Below are positions 1-8,511 of a DNA stretch of 64,000 nt, piece after piece. The stretch spans positions 1-64,000 of the forward strand of contig CAIPTQ010000140.1 in the NCBI GenBank assembly GCA_903868035.1. The letters are read 5' to 3'. The translations under genes were made by a program, and so were the position numbers. The notes under the pieces were generated by a model. It saw only the letters and a list, made by a program, of their open reading frames with translations. It did no database searches and was not told where the DNA came from. This stretch comes from an uncultured Phycisphaerales bacterium (GTDB lineage Bacteria; Planctomycetota; Phycisphaerae; WQYP01). Every line of letters begins with the position of its first letter. Position 1 is the stretch's first letter.

Positions 1-73
1 TCTCCCGCTCCAACTCCGCAATCTTCGTGCCCGCCGCCACGCAACCAGGACATTCAGGAAGGATCGCATCCAT
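1..73 (-). CDS. N-terminus of a probable IS66-type transposase (partial)
   Basis: Only the first 24 codons are in the window and the gene runs off the left edge. The peptide begins MDAILPECPGCVAAGTKIAE, a CxxC pair followed at once by a charged, coiled-coil-like stretch. IS66-family transposases commonly begin this way, with a small zinc-binding motif and then a leucine-rich helix. A GGAG sequence lies about 10 bases before the ATG on the minus strand. The identification rests on 24 residues and on context: the neighbouring PEP-CTERM gene has lost its 5' end just where such an element would finish. A different CxxC protein is possible. Confidence 0.4.
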   Translation of the reverse strand, partial: MDAILPECPGCVAAGTKIAELERE

Positions 74-139
74 GCCATTTCACTCCGCGTTCCAAACGCT
101 AGAGATATTATATGCACGGGCAAGGCGCTAAACAATTAC
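1..139. mobile_element. Possible end of an IS66-like insertion sequence
   Basis: The putative transposase start, about 65 bases of non-coding DNA and a TTAC at 136-139 fit the terminal region of an IS66 element, whose inverted repeats typically begin GTAA. The next eight bases (140-147, CCTGAACC) would be one copy of the target duplication. The other end of the element lies outside the window, so the inverted repeat and the duplication cannot be confirmed here. Confidence 0.35.
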
Positions 140-977
140 CCTGAACCTTCCCGTCCACGCTGATGTCTGCTACGTCTCCTACACCTCTTTCAATAAAATC
201 TACAAATACACCGATGGCGTCGGCTCGCTCTTCGCCACCACACCCGCTAACAGCTACCCCGAAGGCCTTGTCCTCGACACCGCCGGAAACCTCTACGTCG
301 CCTGCAATGGCACCAACAAAATCCTCAAGTACACCCCCGACGGCACATCCTCCGTCTTCGCCAGTTCCGGCCTCAACGAACCCTACGGCCTGGCCATGGA
401 CACCTCCGGCAACATCTACGCCGCGAACTGGGCCTCCATCGAAAAATTCACTCCTGCCGGCGTCCCCTCCTTTTTCGCAGATGCCTACCAGCCACGCGGC
501 ATCGCCTTCGACAAGTCCGGCAATCTCTATGCCGCCGACTGGGGCTACCAGTTTATCGAAAAATTCGCTCCCGATGGCACCCCGTCTATCTTTGCCTCCT
601 ACACCGGTCTTAACATGGCCTTTGGCATCGCCATCGACAACGATGGCTTCATCTACGCCTCCTACCCCTCGGTTGACAAGATCGAAATCTTCGCCCCCGG
701 CAATGGTGCCGCCCACAGCGACTTCGCCACCACCGGCCTGAGCTCCCCCTACGGCCTGGCCTTCGACTCCGCTGGCTACCTCTACGCCGTCAATTACACG
801 GGTAAGTCCGTGACGCAGATCAACTCCAGCGGTTCGGGCCAGCTCTATTTCAACACCGACTACGGTGCTCCCACGTTTATCGCCTTCCAACAACCCGCCC
901 CGGAACCGGCCTCGCTTTCCCTGCTGGCGCTGGGCACGGCTAGTCTCCTCCTCCGCCGCAAAACAAAACGCGGTTAA
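140..977 (+). pseudogene. NHL-type beta-propeller PEP-CTERM protein, 5' end lost
   Basis: The reading frame is open from just after a stop at 129-131 to the stop at 975-977, but it has no plausible start before an internal ATG at 396. The first residues read LNLPVHADVCYVSY, which looks like the end of a signal peptide (VHA, cleavage, D). The body holds about six NHL/SMP-30-like blade repeats with the pattern GxIYxAN followed by KFxPDG. The C-terminus has a classic PEP-CTERM sorting tail: PAPEPASLSLLALG, a short hydrophobic stretch, then RRKTKRG. Such proteins are exported and anchored or processed by exosortase. I infer that the promoter, start codon and most of the signal peptide were removed by the insertion element to the left. 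An internal start at 396 would give a cytoplasmic, probably non-functional remnant of 193 residues. Confidence 0.6.
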
Positions 978-1032
978 ATGTGAAACTGCGGTCCCTGTTG
1001 ACCGCCCGTTGTCTGGCGCATGGTGGGTCGCT

Positions 1033-2160
1033 CTATGGCGACGCCCCCCGCAGCCGCGCCACCGCCACATGCCCGCCGAATCCCTGCGCGATCGTCAGCG
1101 ACGCCGCCCCCGCCCCCACCACCCCGCCCCCCAGGCTCCGTCCCTCCCGGTGGCACAATGCCGACAGCGCCACGCTCACCAGCCCCGCCGCCCCCAGCGT
1201 GTGCCCCAGCCATTTCTTGTGCGAAAACACTTCCACCTCCGCCCCGCACACCGCCCGGATCGCCTCCCGCTCAAAAGCATCATGCTTCGTCCCCGTCGCA
1301 TGCGCATGCACAAACGCCAACCCTTCGCCCCCCGCCGGCATGCATGCCGCCAGCCCCCGCCGCAGTGTCACCGTGCCTTCATCCATCGCCACCATCCCCG
1401 TGCTGTCACCCCCAATCCAAGTCTCCTCCAAATACGCCAGCGGGCGCCCTTCGTTTCGCGGTTCCTGTTCCGCATTTTGAAATTTGAAATTTGAGATTTG
1501 AGATTTGAAATCCGCATTCTCCAGCACCACCGCCACCGCCCCCTCGCTGAGGAAAAAACCCGCCCCCTCCTTTCCGAACGGCTCACACCGCCGCACGCCC
1601 CGCGCATCGGCCGGCGCCAGCACCCCCAGCCGCGCAAACGACGCCTCAAACAACGGCTGCCGCGACGCGTCCGCCGCCACCACCAGCGCCCGCCGGCATT
1701 CGCCCCGCCACAAGGTTTGTGCCGCCCGATGCAACGCGTGCATCCCCGAGGCGCATGCCGCCACCGACGTGACCCCGCCCTCCAGCCCCAGCCGCTCCCG
1801 CAAAATCGCCCCCATCGCCCCCACCCCCAGCGCCACCTGCCGCGCCTGCTCCATCAATACCGCCTCCCCGCGCCGCAGCCGCGCGCACGCCGCCAGCATC
1901 ACCCCCGCCGGCCCCTTGCTCGTGCCGCAAAACAGCATCATGTCCGCGGAACCGGTTTGCGCCAGCGCCCGCCGGCCCACGGCCAGGGCCAGGCGGAGGG
2001 AACGGTCGAGTGCTTCCTCCCCGGCTAGATATTGCCCCGGCACGGCAGTCTGCGCGCCGACGCGCTGGCCGGCGTGGAGCGCCTCCCAGGTGCCGGCATG
2101 CGGGCCATCCAGCGGCGTGAGCAGTTCGCAAACGGTTATGGCGAGGGGGGGCTTGTGCAT
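1033..2160 (-). CDS. Beta-ketoacyl synthase (KAS I/II fold)
   Basis: A 375-residue condensing enzyme of the FabB/FabF thiolase-fold family, which joins an acyl group to malonyl-ACP by decarboxylative condensation. The Cys-His-His triad is visible: Cys136 in VAACASGM, His287 in HAHATGTKHD and His320 in GHTLGAAG. It is slightly short for FabF (about 410). Residues about 218-238 (FKSQISNFKFQNAEQEPRNEG region) are a low-complexity insertion encoded by five tandem AT-rich heptamers, and they keep the frame open. No ACP, reductase or dehydratase gene is adjacent, so it is not part of a visible fatty-acid operon. It may serve a polyketide or secondary lipid pathway, with the substrate unknown. The 14-bp palindrome GGCCCTGCAGGGCC lies 25 bases upstream of the start. 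Confidence 0.8.
   Translation of the reverse strand: MHKPPLAITVCELLTPLDGPHAGTWEALHAGQRVGAQTAVPGQYLAGEEALDRSLRLALAVGRRALAQTGSADMMLFCGTSKGPAGVMLAACARLRRGEAVLMEQARQVALGVGAMGAILRERLGLEGGVTSVAACASGMHALHRAAQTLWRGECRRALVVAADASRQPLFEASFARLGVLAPADARGVRRCEPFGKEGAGFFLSEGAVAVVLENADFKSQISNFKFQNAEQEPRNEGRPLAYLEETWIGGDSTGMVAMDEGTVTLRRGLAACMPAGGEGLAFVHAHATGTKHDAFEREAIRAVCGAEVEVFSHKKWLGHTLGAAGLVSVALSALCHREGRSLGGGVVGAGAASLTIAQGFGGHVAVARLRGASP
1474..1508. repeat. Five tandem AT-rich heptamers inside the ketoacyl synthase gene
   Basis: Units read ATTTTGA, AATTTGA, AATTTGA, GATTTGA, GATTTGA. The array is 35 bases long in very GC-rich coding DNA and encodes the SQISNFKFQ-like insertion. Other period-7 AT-rich arrays occur at 19644-19670, 30433-30470 and 31891-31918. 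Confidence 0.9.
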
Positions 2161-2184
2161 TCCACAATCATATCAGTCCGGCAC

Positions 2185-2198
2185 GGCCCTGCAGGGCC
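2185..2198. promoter_or_regulatory. Perfect 14-bp palindrome upstream of the ketoacyl synthase
   Basis: GGCCCTGCAGGGCC is self-complementary over all 14 bases and sits 25 bases before the start codon of the minus-strand gene. It could be an operator, but palindromes of this size can arise by chance in DNA this rich in G and C. Confidence 0.2.
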
Positions 2199-2268
2199 AC
2201 CAACAGACGATGAAAATTGGGCTATGATATTCCTTGTGTTTCATCGCGCGCCGAGCCACAAGACGGGT

Positions 2269-2284
2269 CTATTTTCAAAGCAGT
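2269..2284. repeat. Left copy of a 16-bp direct repeat flanking the Uma2 gene
   Basis: CTATTTTCAAAGCAGT occurs here and again, identically, at 3107-3122. The two copies bracket the Uma2 gene with about 15 bases on its 3' side and 187 on its 5' side. Confidence 0.85.
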
Positions 2285-2920
2285 TTATCGGGGGAGGATA
2301 TCGGAAACGAGGACGGTGAGATGTTGGTCGTTGGGGAGTTGGAGGGCAAACGATTGGCCGGGAGCGGCGGAGGATTGGGTGCGGTAGGTGGCGGCGGCGG
2401 GGTCGGGGTGGGTGTGGATTTGGACAGAGTTGGATTGGAGGTTGAGGATGATGTATTGGGGAATGCCGGCGGCGGCGTAGGCGGCGAGTTTGGTTTCCTG
2501 ATCGCGTGCGAGGGAACTGTGGGCGGCTTCGATGACGCAGAAGACGTCGGCGGGTGTGGCGAGGCGCGTACGGTAGTCGTCGGGTGTGCCGCGGATGATG
2601 GCGGCGTCGGGCTCCGGTTCGTAAAGCGGGGTCAGGGCGATGGGCAGTTGAAGTTGCAGGTGACAGGATTGGTCGTCGAGGCGCGCGGCGAGCCGGGTGA
2701 GTAATTTGACTGCCAGAACATGGATGGGATCGTGACTCACGGGGTTACCTCCAAGACGGGCGCGGTCTTTGTGAACGATGAACCCGTCGAGCAGTTCATA
2801 GGGGGCGCCGTCGGGAATGATGCCGTCGTCGATCATGGTGTGGTACTGGTCCGCGGTAATGCGCAGCAGGGAGGGAGCGAGAGTGGCAGGTATTGGGGAT
2901 GGGATAGCGAGCGCGGTCAT
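2285..2920 (-). CDS. Uma2-family putative restriction-like endonuclease
   Basis: A 211-residue member of the Uma2 (DUF820) family, PD-(D/E)xK-fold proteins that are abundant in cyanobacteria and planctomycetes and of unproven function. The diagnostic core is present: EPEPDAAIIRG (catalytic Asp strand), VIEAAHSSLARDQETKLAAY (usually written E-V-S-x-S-S-L-x-x-D-x-x-x-K) and GIPQYIILNL. The frame is open for another 61 codons upstream, but that part is Cys-rich and unlike the family. MTALAIPSPI at 2920 is the natural start. The gene stands alone between short direct repeats, which hints at acquisition as a cassette. The biochemical role is not established for the family. Confidence 0.8.
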   Translation of the reverse strand: MTALAIPSPIPATLAPSLLRITADQYHTMIDDGIIPDGAPYELLDGFIVHKDRARLGGNPVSHDPIHVLAVKLLTRLAARLDDQSCHLQLQLPIALTPLYEPEPDAAIIRGTPDDYRTRLATPADVFCVIEAAHSSLARDQETKLAAYAAAGIPQYIILNLQSNSVQIHTHPDPAAATYRTQSSAAPGQSFALQLPNDQHLTVLVSDILPR

Positions 2921-3106
2921 GCGGGTCACTCCGTAGGCGGCGAAAGGAAGTATACCATAAAATGCCCCCGCTCCATCCGTGACGATTTTAGGCCAGCCCC
3001 AGGCACACCGAGGCACACCGGGCACCGCTCCGGTATATCCCGCCCTGCACCAACATTCACAAAAACCAAATTTCCTATCGATGGCGCAGCGGGCCACATG
3101 CAAGGG

Positions 3107-3122
3107 CTATTTTCAAAGCAGT
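3107..3122. repeat. Right copy of the 16-bp direct repeat flanking the Uma2 gene
   Basis: Identical to 2269-2284 (CTATTTTCAAAGCAGT). It lies between the Uma2 gene and the 3' end of the PEP carboxykinase gene. Confidence 0.85.
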
Positions 3123-3167
3123 GATTCACCCATGCTGGTGTGCCGCCCAGCCCAGGCGCGCCGGCGC

Positions 3168-4970
3168 TCAGGCGGATTTCAGCCGTTGCTCCAGGGACTC
3201 CAGCTCCCGGGTCAAACCCGGGGGCAGCCGATCCCCGAACTTGGCAAAGTGTTCTTGTATGCTGGGAACCTCGGCCAGCCAGCCGGCGGCATCCACACTC
3301 AACAGTTCATTCATCACGGCATCCGTCAGCGGCAGGCCCGTGCGGTCGATCGCGCCGGGCCGGGGCAGATAGCCGATGGCGCTGGGCGCGGCCAGGGTGG
3401 TGTCGGTTGAGGCCTTTTCACACCGCTCGAACACCCACTTGAGTACGCGGGAATTCTCGCCGTAGCCCGGCCACAGGAACCGGCCCTCCTGGTTCTTGCG
3501 GAACCAGTTGACAAAGAATATCCGCGGCAGCATGGCGGGGTCTTTGGCCTGCGCTCCGAGCTTGATCCAATGGGCGAAATAATCGCCCATGTGGTAGCCG
3601 CAGAAGGGGAGCATGGCCATCGGGTCGCGCCGCAGCGCGCCGACCTTGCCCGCGGCCGCAAACGTGGTCTCGGAGGCCATGGTCGAACCCAGGAACACCC
3701 CGTGCTGCCAATTGAGGGCCTCATTGACCAGGGGAATGACCGCGCCGCGCCGGCCCCCGAAAAGGATGGCGGAGATCGGCACGCCCTTGGGGTCTTCCCA
3801 TTCCGGCGCGATGACCGGGCATTGCCGCGCGGATACCGTGAAGCGGGAATTGGGATGGGCGGCCTTGCGGCGGCTGGCGGGGGTCCAGGGGCGCCGCGTC
3901 CAATCCATCAGCGCGGGCGGCGGGCTGGTCATTTCCTCCCACCAGATGTCGCCGTCCGGGGTCAGCGCGCAGTTCGTAAAGATCGTGCCGCCGGTGATGG
4001 TGCGCATGGCGTTGGGATTGGACTTCATGCTCGTCCCCGGCGCCACGCCGAAGAAACCCGCCTCCGGGTTGATGGCATACAGGCGGCCGTCGGGTCCGAA
4101 CTTCATCCAGGCGATGTCATCGCCGATGGTCTGGACCTTCCATCCGGCGAGGGCGGGTTCCATCATGGCCAGGTTGGTCTTGCCGCAGGCGCTGGGGAAG
4201 GCCGCGGCAATGAACTTCACGACGCCCTGGGGCGAAGTGAGTTTCAAGATCAGCATATGCTCGGCCAGCCACCCCTCATCCCGCGCCTGCACCGAGGCGA
4301 TGCGCAGGGCGTGGCATTTCTTGCCCAGCAGGGCATTGCCCCCGTACCCGGAGCCGAACGACCAGATTTCCCGGGTCTCGGGAAAATGACAGATGAACTT
4401 ATGGGCCGCGTTGCACGGCCAGGGCACGTCCGCCGCATTGTCATCCAGCGGCGCCCCGACCGAATGCATCCCCCGCACAAAGCCGCCCTCGGCGCCCAGC
4501 GCCTCGAGCACCTTGGCGCCCACGCGGGTCATCAGGTGCATGTTCACCACGACATAGGGCGAGTCGGACAGTTCGATGCCGATCTTGGCGATGGGCGAGC
4601 CGATGGGGCCCATGGAATAGGGGATGACATACATCGTGCGCCCGCGCATGCAGCCGGCGAAGAGCGGGGTCAGCTTCTCCTTCATCGCGCGGGGATCGGC
4701 CCAGTTGTTGCTCGGGCCCGCGTCCTCCTGGCGCTGCGAACAAATGAACGTGAACTGCTCGACCCGCGCCACGTCGCCCGGGTCGCTGCGGCACAGGTAC
4801 GAGTTGGGCCGCTGTTCCGGGTTCAGCCGGATGAACGTCCCCGCATCCGCCATGGCCCGGCAGAGCCGGTCATATTCGGCGGGGGAGCCGTCACACCAAT
4901 GAACGGCGTCCGGCAGGCACAGTGCCGCCACTTCATCGACCCATTTGAGCAAACCATTGTTACTTGTCAT
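3168..4970 (-). CDS. pckG: Phosphoenolpyruvate carboxykinase (GTP)
   Basis: A full-length 600-residue cytosolic enzyme converting oxaloacetate and GTP to phosphoenolpyruvate, GDP and CO2. It is the entry step of gluconeogenesis, or an anaplerotic step when run in reverse. The kinase-1 loop FPSACGKTN (258-266) carries the reactive Cys262 typical of the GTP class. The kinase-2 motif GDDIAWM (283-289), the [10 protein letters not shown] substrate region and FGGRRG are all present. Length matches the family (about 600). The gene faces an Rrf2-type regulator across a 184-base divergent promoter region containing two TATAAT boxes. That makes the Rrf2 protein a candidate controller of this gene, though the link is only positional. 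Confidence 0.97.
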   Translation of the reverse strand: MTSNNGLLKWVDEVAALCLPDAVHWCDGSPAEYDRLCRAMADAGTFIRLNPEQRPNSYLCRSDPGDVARVEQFTFICSQRQEDAGPSNNWADPRAMKEKLTPLFAGCMRGRTMYVIPYSMGPIGSPIAKIGIELSDSPYVVVNMHLMTRVGAKVLEALGAEGGFVRGMHSVGAPLDDNAADVPWPCNAAHKFICHFPETREIWSFGSGYGGNALLGKKCHALRIASVQARDEGWLAEHMLILKLTSPQGVVKFIAAAFPSACGKTNLAMMEPALAGWKVQTIGDDIAWMKFGPDGRLYAINPEAGFFGVAPGTSMKSNPNAMRTITGGTIFTNCALTPDGDIWWEEMTSPPPALMDWTRRPWTPASRRKAAHPNSRFTVSARQCPVIAPEWEDPKGVPISAILFGGRRGAVIPLVNEALNWQHGVFLGSTMASETTFAAAGKVGALRRDPMAMLPFCGYHMGDYFAHWIKLGAQAKDPAMLPRIFFVNWFRKNQEGRFLWPGYGENSRVLKWVFERCEKASTDTTLAAPSAIGYLPRPGAIDRTGLPLTDAVMNELLSVDAAGWLAEVPSIQEHFAKFGDRLPPGLTRELESLEQRLKSA

Positions 4971-5092
4971 GGCGCGCAGACCTCCTGCGTGTCATTTGGC
5001 GGGCGATGCCTCCAAAGCCTGACCCTGCAAATGAAGAAAAAATGTCGGGGGAATTATCGTAACAAATTCCGGCAAGTCAATACATCATGACG

Positions 5093-5118
5093 TATAATCC
5101 TTGAACCATGCCTATAAT
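5093..5118 (+). promoter_or_regulatory. Two TATAAT boxes in the pckG/rrf2 divergent region
   Basis: TATAAT occurs at 5093-5098 and 5113-5118, 20 bases apart, 37-57 bases before the Rrf2 start. Neither has a good -35 hexamer at 17 bases. Activator-dependent or autoregulated transcription is therefore plausible. Dyads for Rrf2 binding are not obvious. Confidence 0.4.
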
Positions 5119-5154
5119 GGGCTTAAATTTCGTTTATTCTAAGGAGAACCAAAA

Positions 5155-5664
5155 GTGATCTTTTCCAATCCTTCGGAATACGCCATTCGGGCATTGTCGG
5201 AATTGGTCCTGATGAGCAAGGATGTCCCGGTGGGCGGCCCGCGCCGCGCCGGGTTCGTCATGCTGGACAAACTCACCGAACAGGCCAATCTCCCCCGCGA
5301 GTTCCTGGCCAAGATCTTCCGCCAGCTCGTCGAGGGCGGCGTGCTCGCCAGCGCCAAAGGCCCCGGCGGCGGTTTCTCGCTGGCCCGGCCGCCGCAGGAC
5401 ATCACGCTCCTGAACATCATCGAAATCGTCGATGGCGGCTGCCAGATCGACGGCTGCGTCGTGGGCCTGGCCCGCTGCAACGACCAGATGTCCTGCCCGC
5501 AGCATGACCTCTTCAAGCCCATCCGCCAGCGCCTCCGCGCGTATCTGTCCACCACGACGCTGGCCGACACCGCCGCGAGCCTCAAGGAGAAGAAATCCCT
5601 TTCGGCCCAGGATGCCGCCATCGAGGGCGCGGCCGCGCCGGGCCTGGTTGGGGAGACTGGCTGA
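5155..5664 (+). CDS. Rrf2-family transcriptional regulator
   Basis: A 169-residue winged-helix regulator. It begins with the family's usual N-terminus (MIFSNPSEYAIRALSELVLM) and has the recognition-helix region LPREFLAKIFRQLVEGGVL, followed by the wing KGPGGGFSLARPP. Four cysteines (96, 101, 108, 114) fall in the loop where IscR, NsrR and RirA bind an Fe-S cluster; three are the usual ligands. An Fe-S, redox, NO or iron sensor is therefore likely, though which one cannot be told from sequence alone. The start is GTG with AAGGAG 10 bases upstream. The stop is followed one base later by the GTG of the glycosyltransferase, so the two are probably co-transcribed. The C-terminal 30 residues are a loosely conserved Ala-rich tail. 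Confidence 0.9.
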   Translation: MIFSNPSEYAIRALSELVLMSKDVPVGGPRRAGFVMLDKLTEQANLPREFLAKIFRQLVEGGVLASAKGPGGGFSLARPPQDITLLNIIEIVDGGCQIDGCVVGLARCNDQMSCPQHDLFKPIRQRLRAYLSTTTLADTAASLKEKKSLSAQDAAIEGAAAPGLVGETG

Positions 5665-5665
5665 A

Positions 5666-7201
5666 GTGAGCGCGCCCCCGATCACACCCGCTGGTCCGTG
5701 GGCCAGGCGCCTGGCCCTGCTGTGTGTGTTTCATCTGGCCGCCTGGACGCTTATCCCCCTCCTCTTTCATCCCAATGTCAGCCTCGATGTGGCCGAAACC
5801 GTCTCCTGGGGCCACCAGTGGCCCTGGGGCACCCCCAAGCATCCCCCGTTGATCGCCTGGATTCAGGAGGCGGCGCGCGTCATATCCGGGCCTAACCCCG
5901 CGGGCGCGGGTTGGGCCATTTATCTGAGCGGGCAACTCGTGATCGTCGCCGCCTTCTGGGGAGTGTGGCGGCTGGCCCGGCGGCTAGTGCCCCCCGAGGA
6001 GGCCTTCCTGGCCGTCCTGGCGCTGGCTGGCACCTACGCCTGCACGGTCGTGACGCTGGAGTTCAACCACGCCATGCTCCTCCTGCCGTTCGTCGCGCTG
6101 GCCGGATGGTCCGCCTGGGAGGCCCTGACGGACGGACGCTGGAGGTGGTGGCTCCTGCTCGGCGGCACGCTGGGCCTGGGCATGCTCAGCAAGTACGAAA
6201 TGGCCTTTCCGGCGGTCTGCCTGGCGGGGTTCATGCTCTTCGATCCCCCCAGCCGCAGGTGGCTCAAGCGGCCCCACCCCTATGTGGCGCTGGCGCTTTC
6301 GCTGCTGCTTTTCGCCCCGCATTTCGCCTGGCTGCGGGACCATCATTTTGTCACCCTCGCCTACGCCCGCGGCCGCATGACGGATACCCCCGGGCTGGGG
6401 GGCCATCTGCTCAGCCCGCTCAAGTTCCTGCGGGACCAGTTGTTGTTCATCCTGCCGGTGCTGGTGCTCCTGATGCCCTGGCTGGGGTGGCCCCGCTGGC
6501 GGGCGGCAGCGCCCGACCAGCGCTGGAACCGGCGGTTCATCCTGACGCTGACGCTGGGGCCGCTGGGCTTGCTGCTGCTGCTGGCGCTGCTGACGGGCAA
6601 CGAGCTGCGCGGATCCTGGGGCATTCCTTTGCTGCTGTTTGTCCCGCTGTCGCTGCTGGCCTGTTTTCAAAGGCGGAACGCGCCCCCAGCCGCCCGGCAA
6701 ACCCTGGCCCTGGGGATCACGCTCATCGGCATCAATGTGGCCATCGCCGTCCTCCAGCCCCCGCTGGCCCCGCGCCTCACGCACAAGCCGCTGCGGGTCC
6801 AGTTCCCCGGCCAGGCCCTGGCCGCGCGCGTCCAGGAAATCTGGCGCCAACGCGTCCCGGGCAGAGCCCTTCCCATGATCGCCGGCGAACGCTGGATGGC
6901 CGACAACGTGGCCTACTATGCCGCCGACCGCCCCGCCGTGTTGTGCGACCAGGGAGGGGGCAATCTGGATGTCGTGCATCTGGATGAGGCCAACTGCCCC
7001 TGGACCTCCATTGCCGCGCTCAACCGCGACGGCGGCATGCTCGTGTGGAACGCCACGCGCGAAGGCCGCGAGCTCCCCGCCGCCCTGCGGGAGGCCTGCC
7101 CCGGGGCACTGAAAATCCAGGTGCTGGAGCTGCGCTGGCAGACGTCGGCGGATGTGCCGGCGGTGGCGGCGGGCGTGGCGATCGTGCCGCCGGCGCGCTA
7201 A
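5666..7201 (+). CDS. Family 39 (ArnT/PMT-type) membrane glycosyltransferase
   Basis: A 511-residue polytopic membrane protein with about ten hydrophobic helices and a C-terminal soluble part. The first periplasmic loop has the acidic DVAE motif (Asp41, Glu44) followed by WGHQWPWGTPKHPPL, the signature of PMT_2/ArnT enzymes. These move a sugar from a polyprenyl-phosphate donor to a lipid or protein. The frame extends back over the Rrf2 gene, but GTG at 5666, one base after the Rrf2 stop and preceded by GGGGAG, gives the correct family N-terminus (hydrophilic lead, then helix 1). The acceptor cannot be predicted. No lipid A or sugar-nucleotide genes lie nearby. Confidence 0.85.
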   Translation: MSAPPITPAGPWARRLALLCVFHLAAWTLIPLLFHPNVSLDVAETVSWGHQWPWGTPKHPPLIAWIQEAARVISGPNPAGAGWAIYLSGQLVIVAAFWGVWRLARRLVPPEEAFLAVLALAGTYACTVVTLEFNHAMLLLPFVALAGWSAWEALTDGRWRWWLLLGGTLGLGMLSKYEMAFPAVCLAGFMLFDPPSRRWLKRPHPYVALALSLLLFAPHFAWLRDHHFVTLAYARGRMTDTPGLGGHLLSPLKFLRDQLLFILPVLVLLMPWLGWPRWRAAAPDQRWNRRFILTLTLGPLGLLLLLALLTGNELRGSWGIPLLLFVPLSLLACFQRRNAPPAARQTLALGITLIGINVAIAVLQPPLAPRLTHKPLRVQFPGQALAARVQEIWRQRVPGRALPMIAGERWMADNVAYYAADRPAVLCDQGGGNLDVVHLDEANCPWTSIAALNRDGGMLVWNATREGRELPAALREACPGALKIQVLELRWQTSADVPAVAAGVAIVPPAR

Positions 7202-7331
7202 CCGGCCCCGGCGGCAACTGGCGGGGCCGGGTTTCGGCAATTCCGAAGCGAAGCATAGAGACTTCGTAGTGGACCTGGGGCCAAACCGCGCCAACAATGA
7301 TGCGGCACACCTGGCTTATACGGAGTTACCC

Positions 7332-7631
7332 ATGAACATCCAAACCCTGGCCCACCGCATCCCCCTGACCCGCACCCTGCATGACTTTGTCCAACACCAC
7401 GTGGCCGGCGTCCTGGAGCGCTTCGCCCACGCCATCGCCTCCATCTCGGTGGAACTCCGCGACAAGAACCGCCGCCGCGGCGGGGGTGACAAACGCTGCC
7501 GCATCCGCGTGGTGCTCGCCACCGGCACGCCCGTGCTGGTGGAGGAACAGCAGGCCAGCATCCGCACCGCCATCCGCCACGCGGCCTCGCGCGCCGCCGG
7601 CCGCGTGCGGGCGGAACTGCGCGGGGTGTGA
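7332..7631 (+). CDS. Ribosome hibernation factor-like protein (HPF/RaiA family)
   Basis: A 99-residue protein with the beta-alpha-beta-beta-beta-alpha pattern of short HPF/YfiA proteins. The alpha-1 segment (LTRTLHDFVQHHVAGVLERF), the strand ISVELRDKNRRRG, the basic RCRIRVVLATG strand and the Ala/Arg-rich final helix all fit. Such proteins bind the 30S decoding region and silence or dimerise ribosomes in stationary phase. The ATG at 7332 is chosen because upstream codons are unlike the family. It converges with the MerR gene, 12 bases separating the stops. The long C-terminal dimerisation domain of long HPF is absent. Confidence 0.7.
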   Translation: MNIQTLAHRIPLTRTLHDFVQHHVAGVLERFAHAIASISVELRDKNRRRGGGDKRCRIRVVLATGTPVLVEEQQASIRTAIRHAASRAAGRVRAELRGV

Positions 7632-7643
7632 GGCGGAACCGCG

Positions 7644-8474
7644 TCACGCGCCTGCGATTGGCATTTGAATTTCCGTGATGTAGTTCTTCGGGTTCCCCCG
7701 GAAGATCATCCCCGGCCCCTTGAGATAGATCTCCCGCGGCGGCGCCGTCACCTGATACCCCTTCTCCTTGATGTACTTCATGATCCGCTCGTAGGAGCCG
7801 TGCAACTCCTCGTACGGCCCCTTGTGGATCAGGGACACGCAGCGCCCGGCGGACAGCTCCCGCACCACCGCGCCGGCAATTTCCTTCCGCTTCTTCAGCG
7901 GCACGCACGCCTCAAAGTCCGCGTCGTTCTCCTTGTACTCCATGTCGTAGTACAACGTCATCGGCGGACCGCCCGCCGCCCCGCCCGCGCCCCGGCAGAG
8001 CTTGCCGAAGAGCGGCCCCACCTCGCTGTACTTCCCCTTCATCCGGATGCCCGCCACCAGCATCGCCGGCACCTGCTTTTCCTGCACCTCGCTTGTGATG
8101 ACCGCCATGATCGCACCCTGCCTTTCTGCCGCGATGAATTCCCGCAGCGCTAGAACCGTTTTCCTGTGCTGTTTGATTCTCTCCTCCAACGCCGCCCGCT
8201 GCCGTTCGAGCGCCTGCGTCACATGCTCGGCATCCCCCCGCTGGGCGAGGATTTCGCGAATCTCCTTCACCGGAAACTCCAGCTCCCGCAGCAGCTTCAC
8301 CGCCCGCGCCGCCTCCGCCTGCCGGGCGTCGTAATAGCGGTAGCCCGAACCCGCGTCGATCCGCGCCGGCGCCAAAACCCCCTCCTCGTGATAAAACCGC
8401 AGGGCCTTGACCGTCAGCCCGGTGATGCGCGAAAACTCGCCGATCGAAAAGAGCATGTCGGCGTTGGGATTCAT
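7644..8474 (-). CDS. MerR-family regulator with GyrI-like effector domain
   Basis: A 276-residue two-domain regulator. Residues about 9-75 are a MerR winged helix (FSIGEFSRITGLTVKALRFY, then GSGYRYYDARQ), followed by a coiled-coil dimerisation helix (to about 118). Residues about 125-276 form a GyrI/BmrR-type ligand-binding domain (GPYEELHGSYERIMKYIKEK). Members sense hydrophobic cations, peptides or similar small molecules and activate efflux or detoxification genes. The ATG has a GGAGG 6-7 bases upstream. Its own promoter shows the distorted 19-bp spacer that MerR proteins act on, so it is very probably autoregulated. No efflux gene is adjacent. Confidence 0.92.
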   Translation of the reverse strand: MNPNADMLFSIGEFSRITGLTVKALRFYHEEGVLAPARIDAGSGYRYYDARQAEAARAVKLLRELEFPVKEIREILAQRGDAEHVTQALERQRAALEERIKQHRKTVLALREFIAAERQGAIMAVITSEVQEKQVPAMLVAGIRMKGKYSEVGPLFGKLCRGAGGAAGGPPMTLYYDMEYKENDADFEACVPLKKRKEIAGAVVRELSAGRCVSLIHKGPYEELHGSYERIMKYIKEKGYQVTAPPREIYLKGPGMIFRGNPKNYITEIQMPIAGA

Positions 8475-8511
8475 CGGACCTCCACGGGGGCCAAAAACCG
8501 GAACGGGACGT

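Noticed and set aside
2921..3103. An extra 61 codons at the N-terminus of the Uma2 protein
   Set aside because: The stretch is Cys-rich, unlike any Uma2 protein, and the family N-terminus starts naturally at the internal ATG at 2920.
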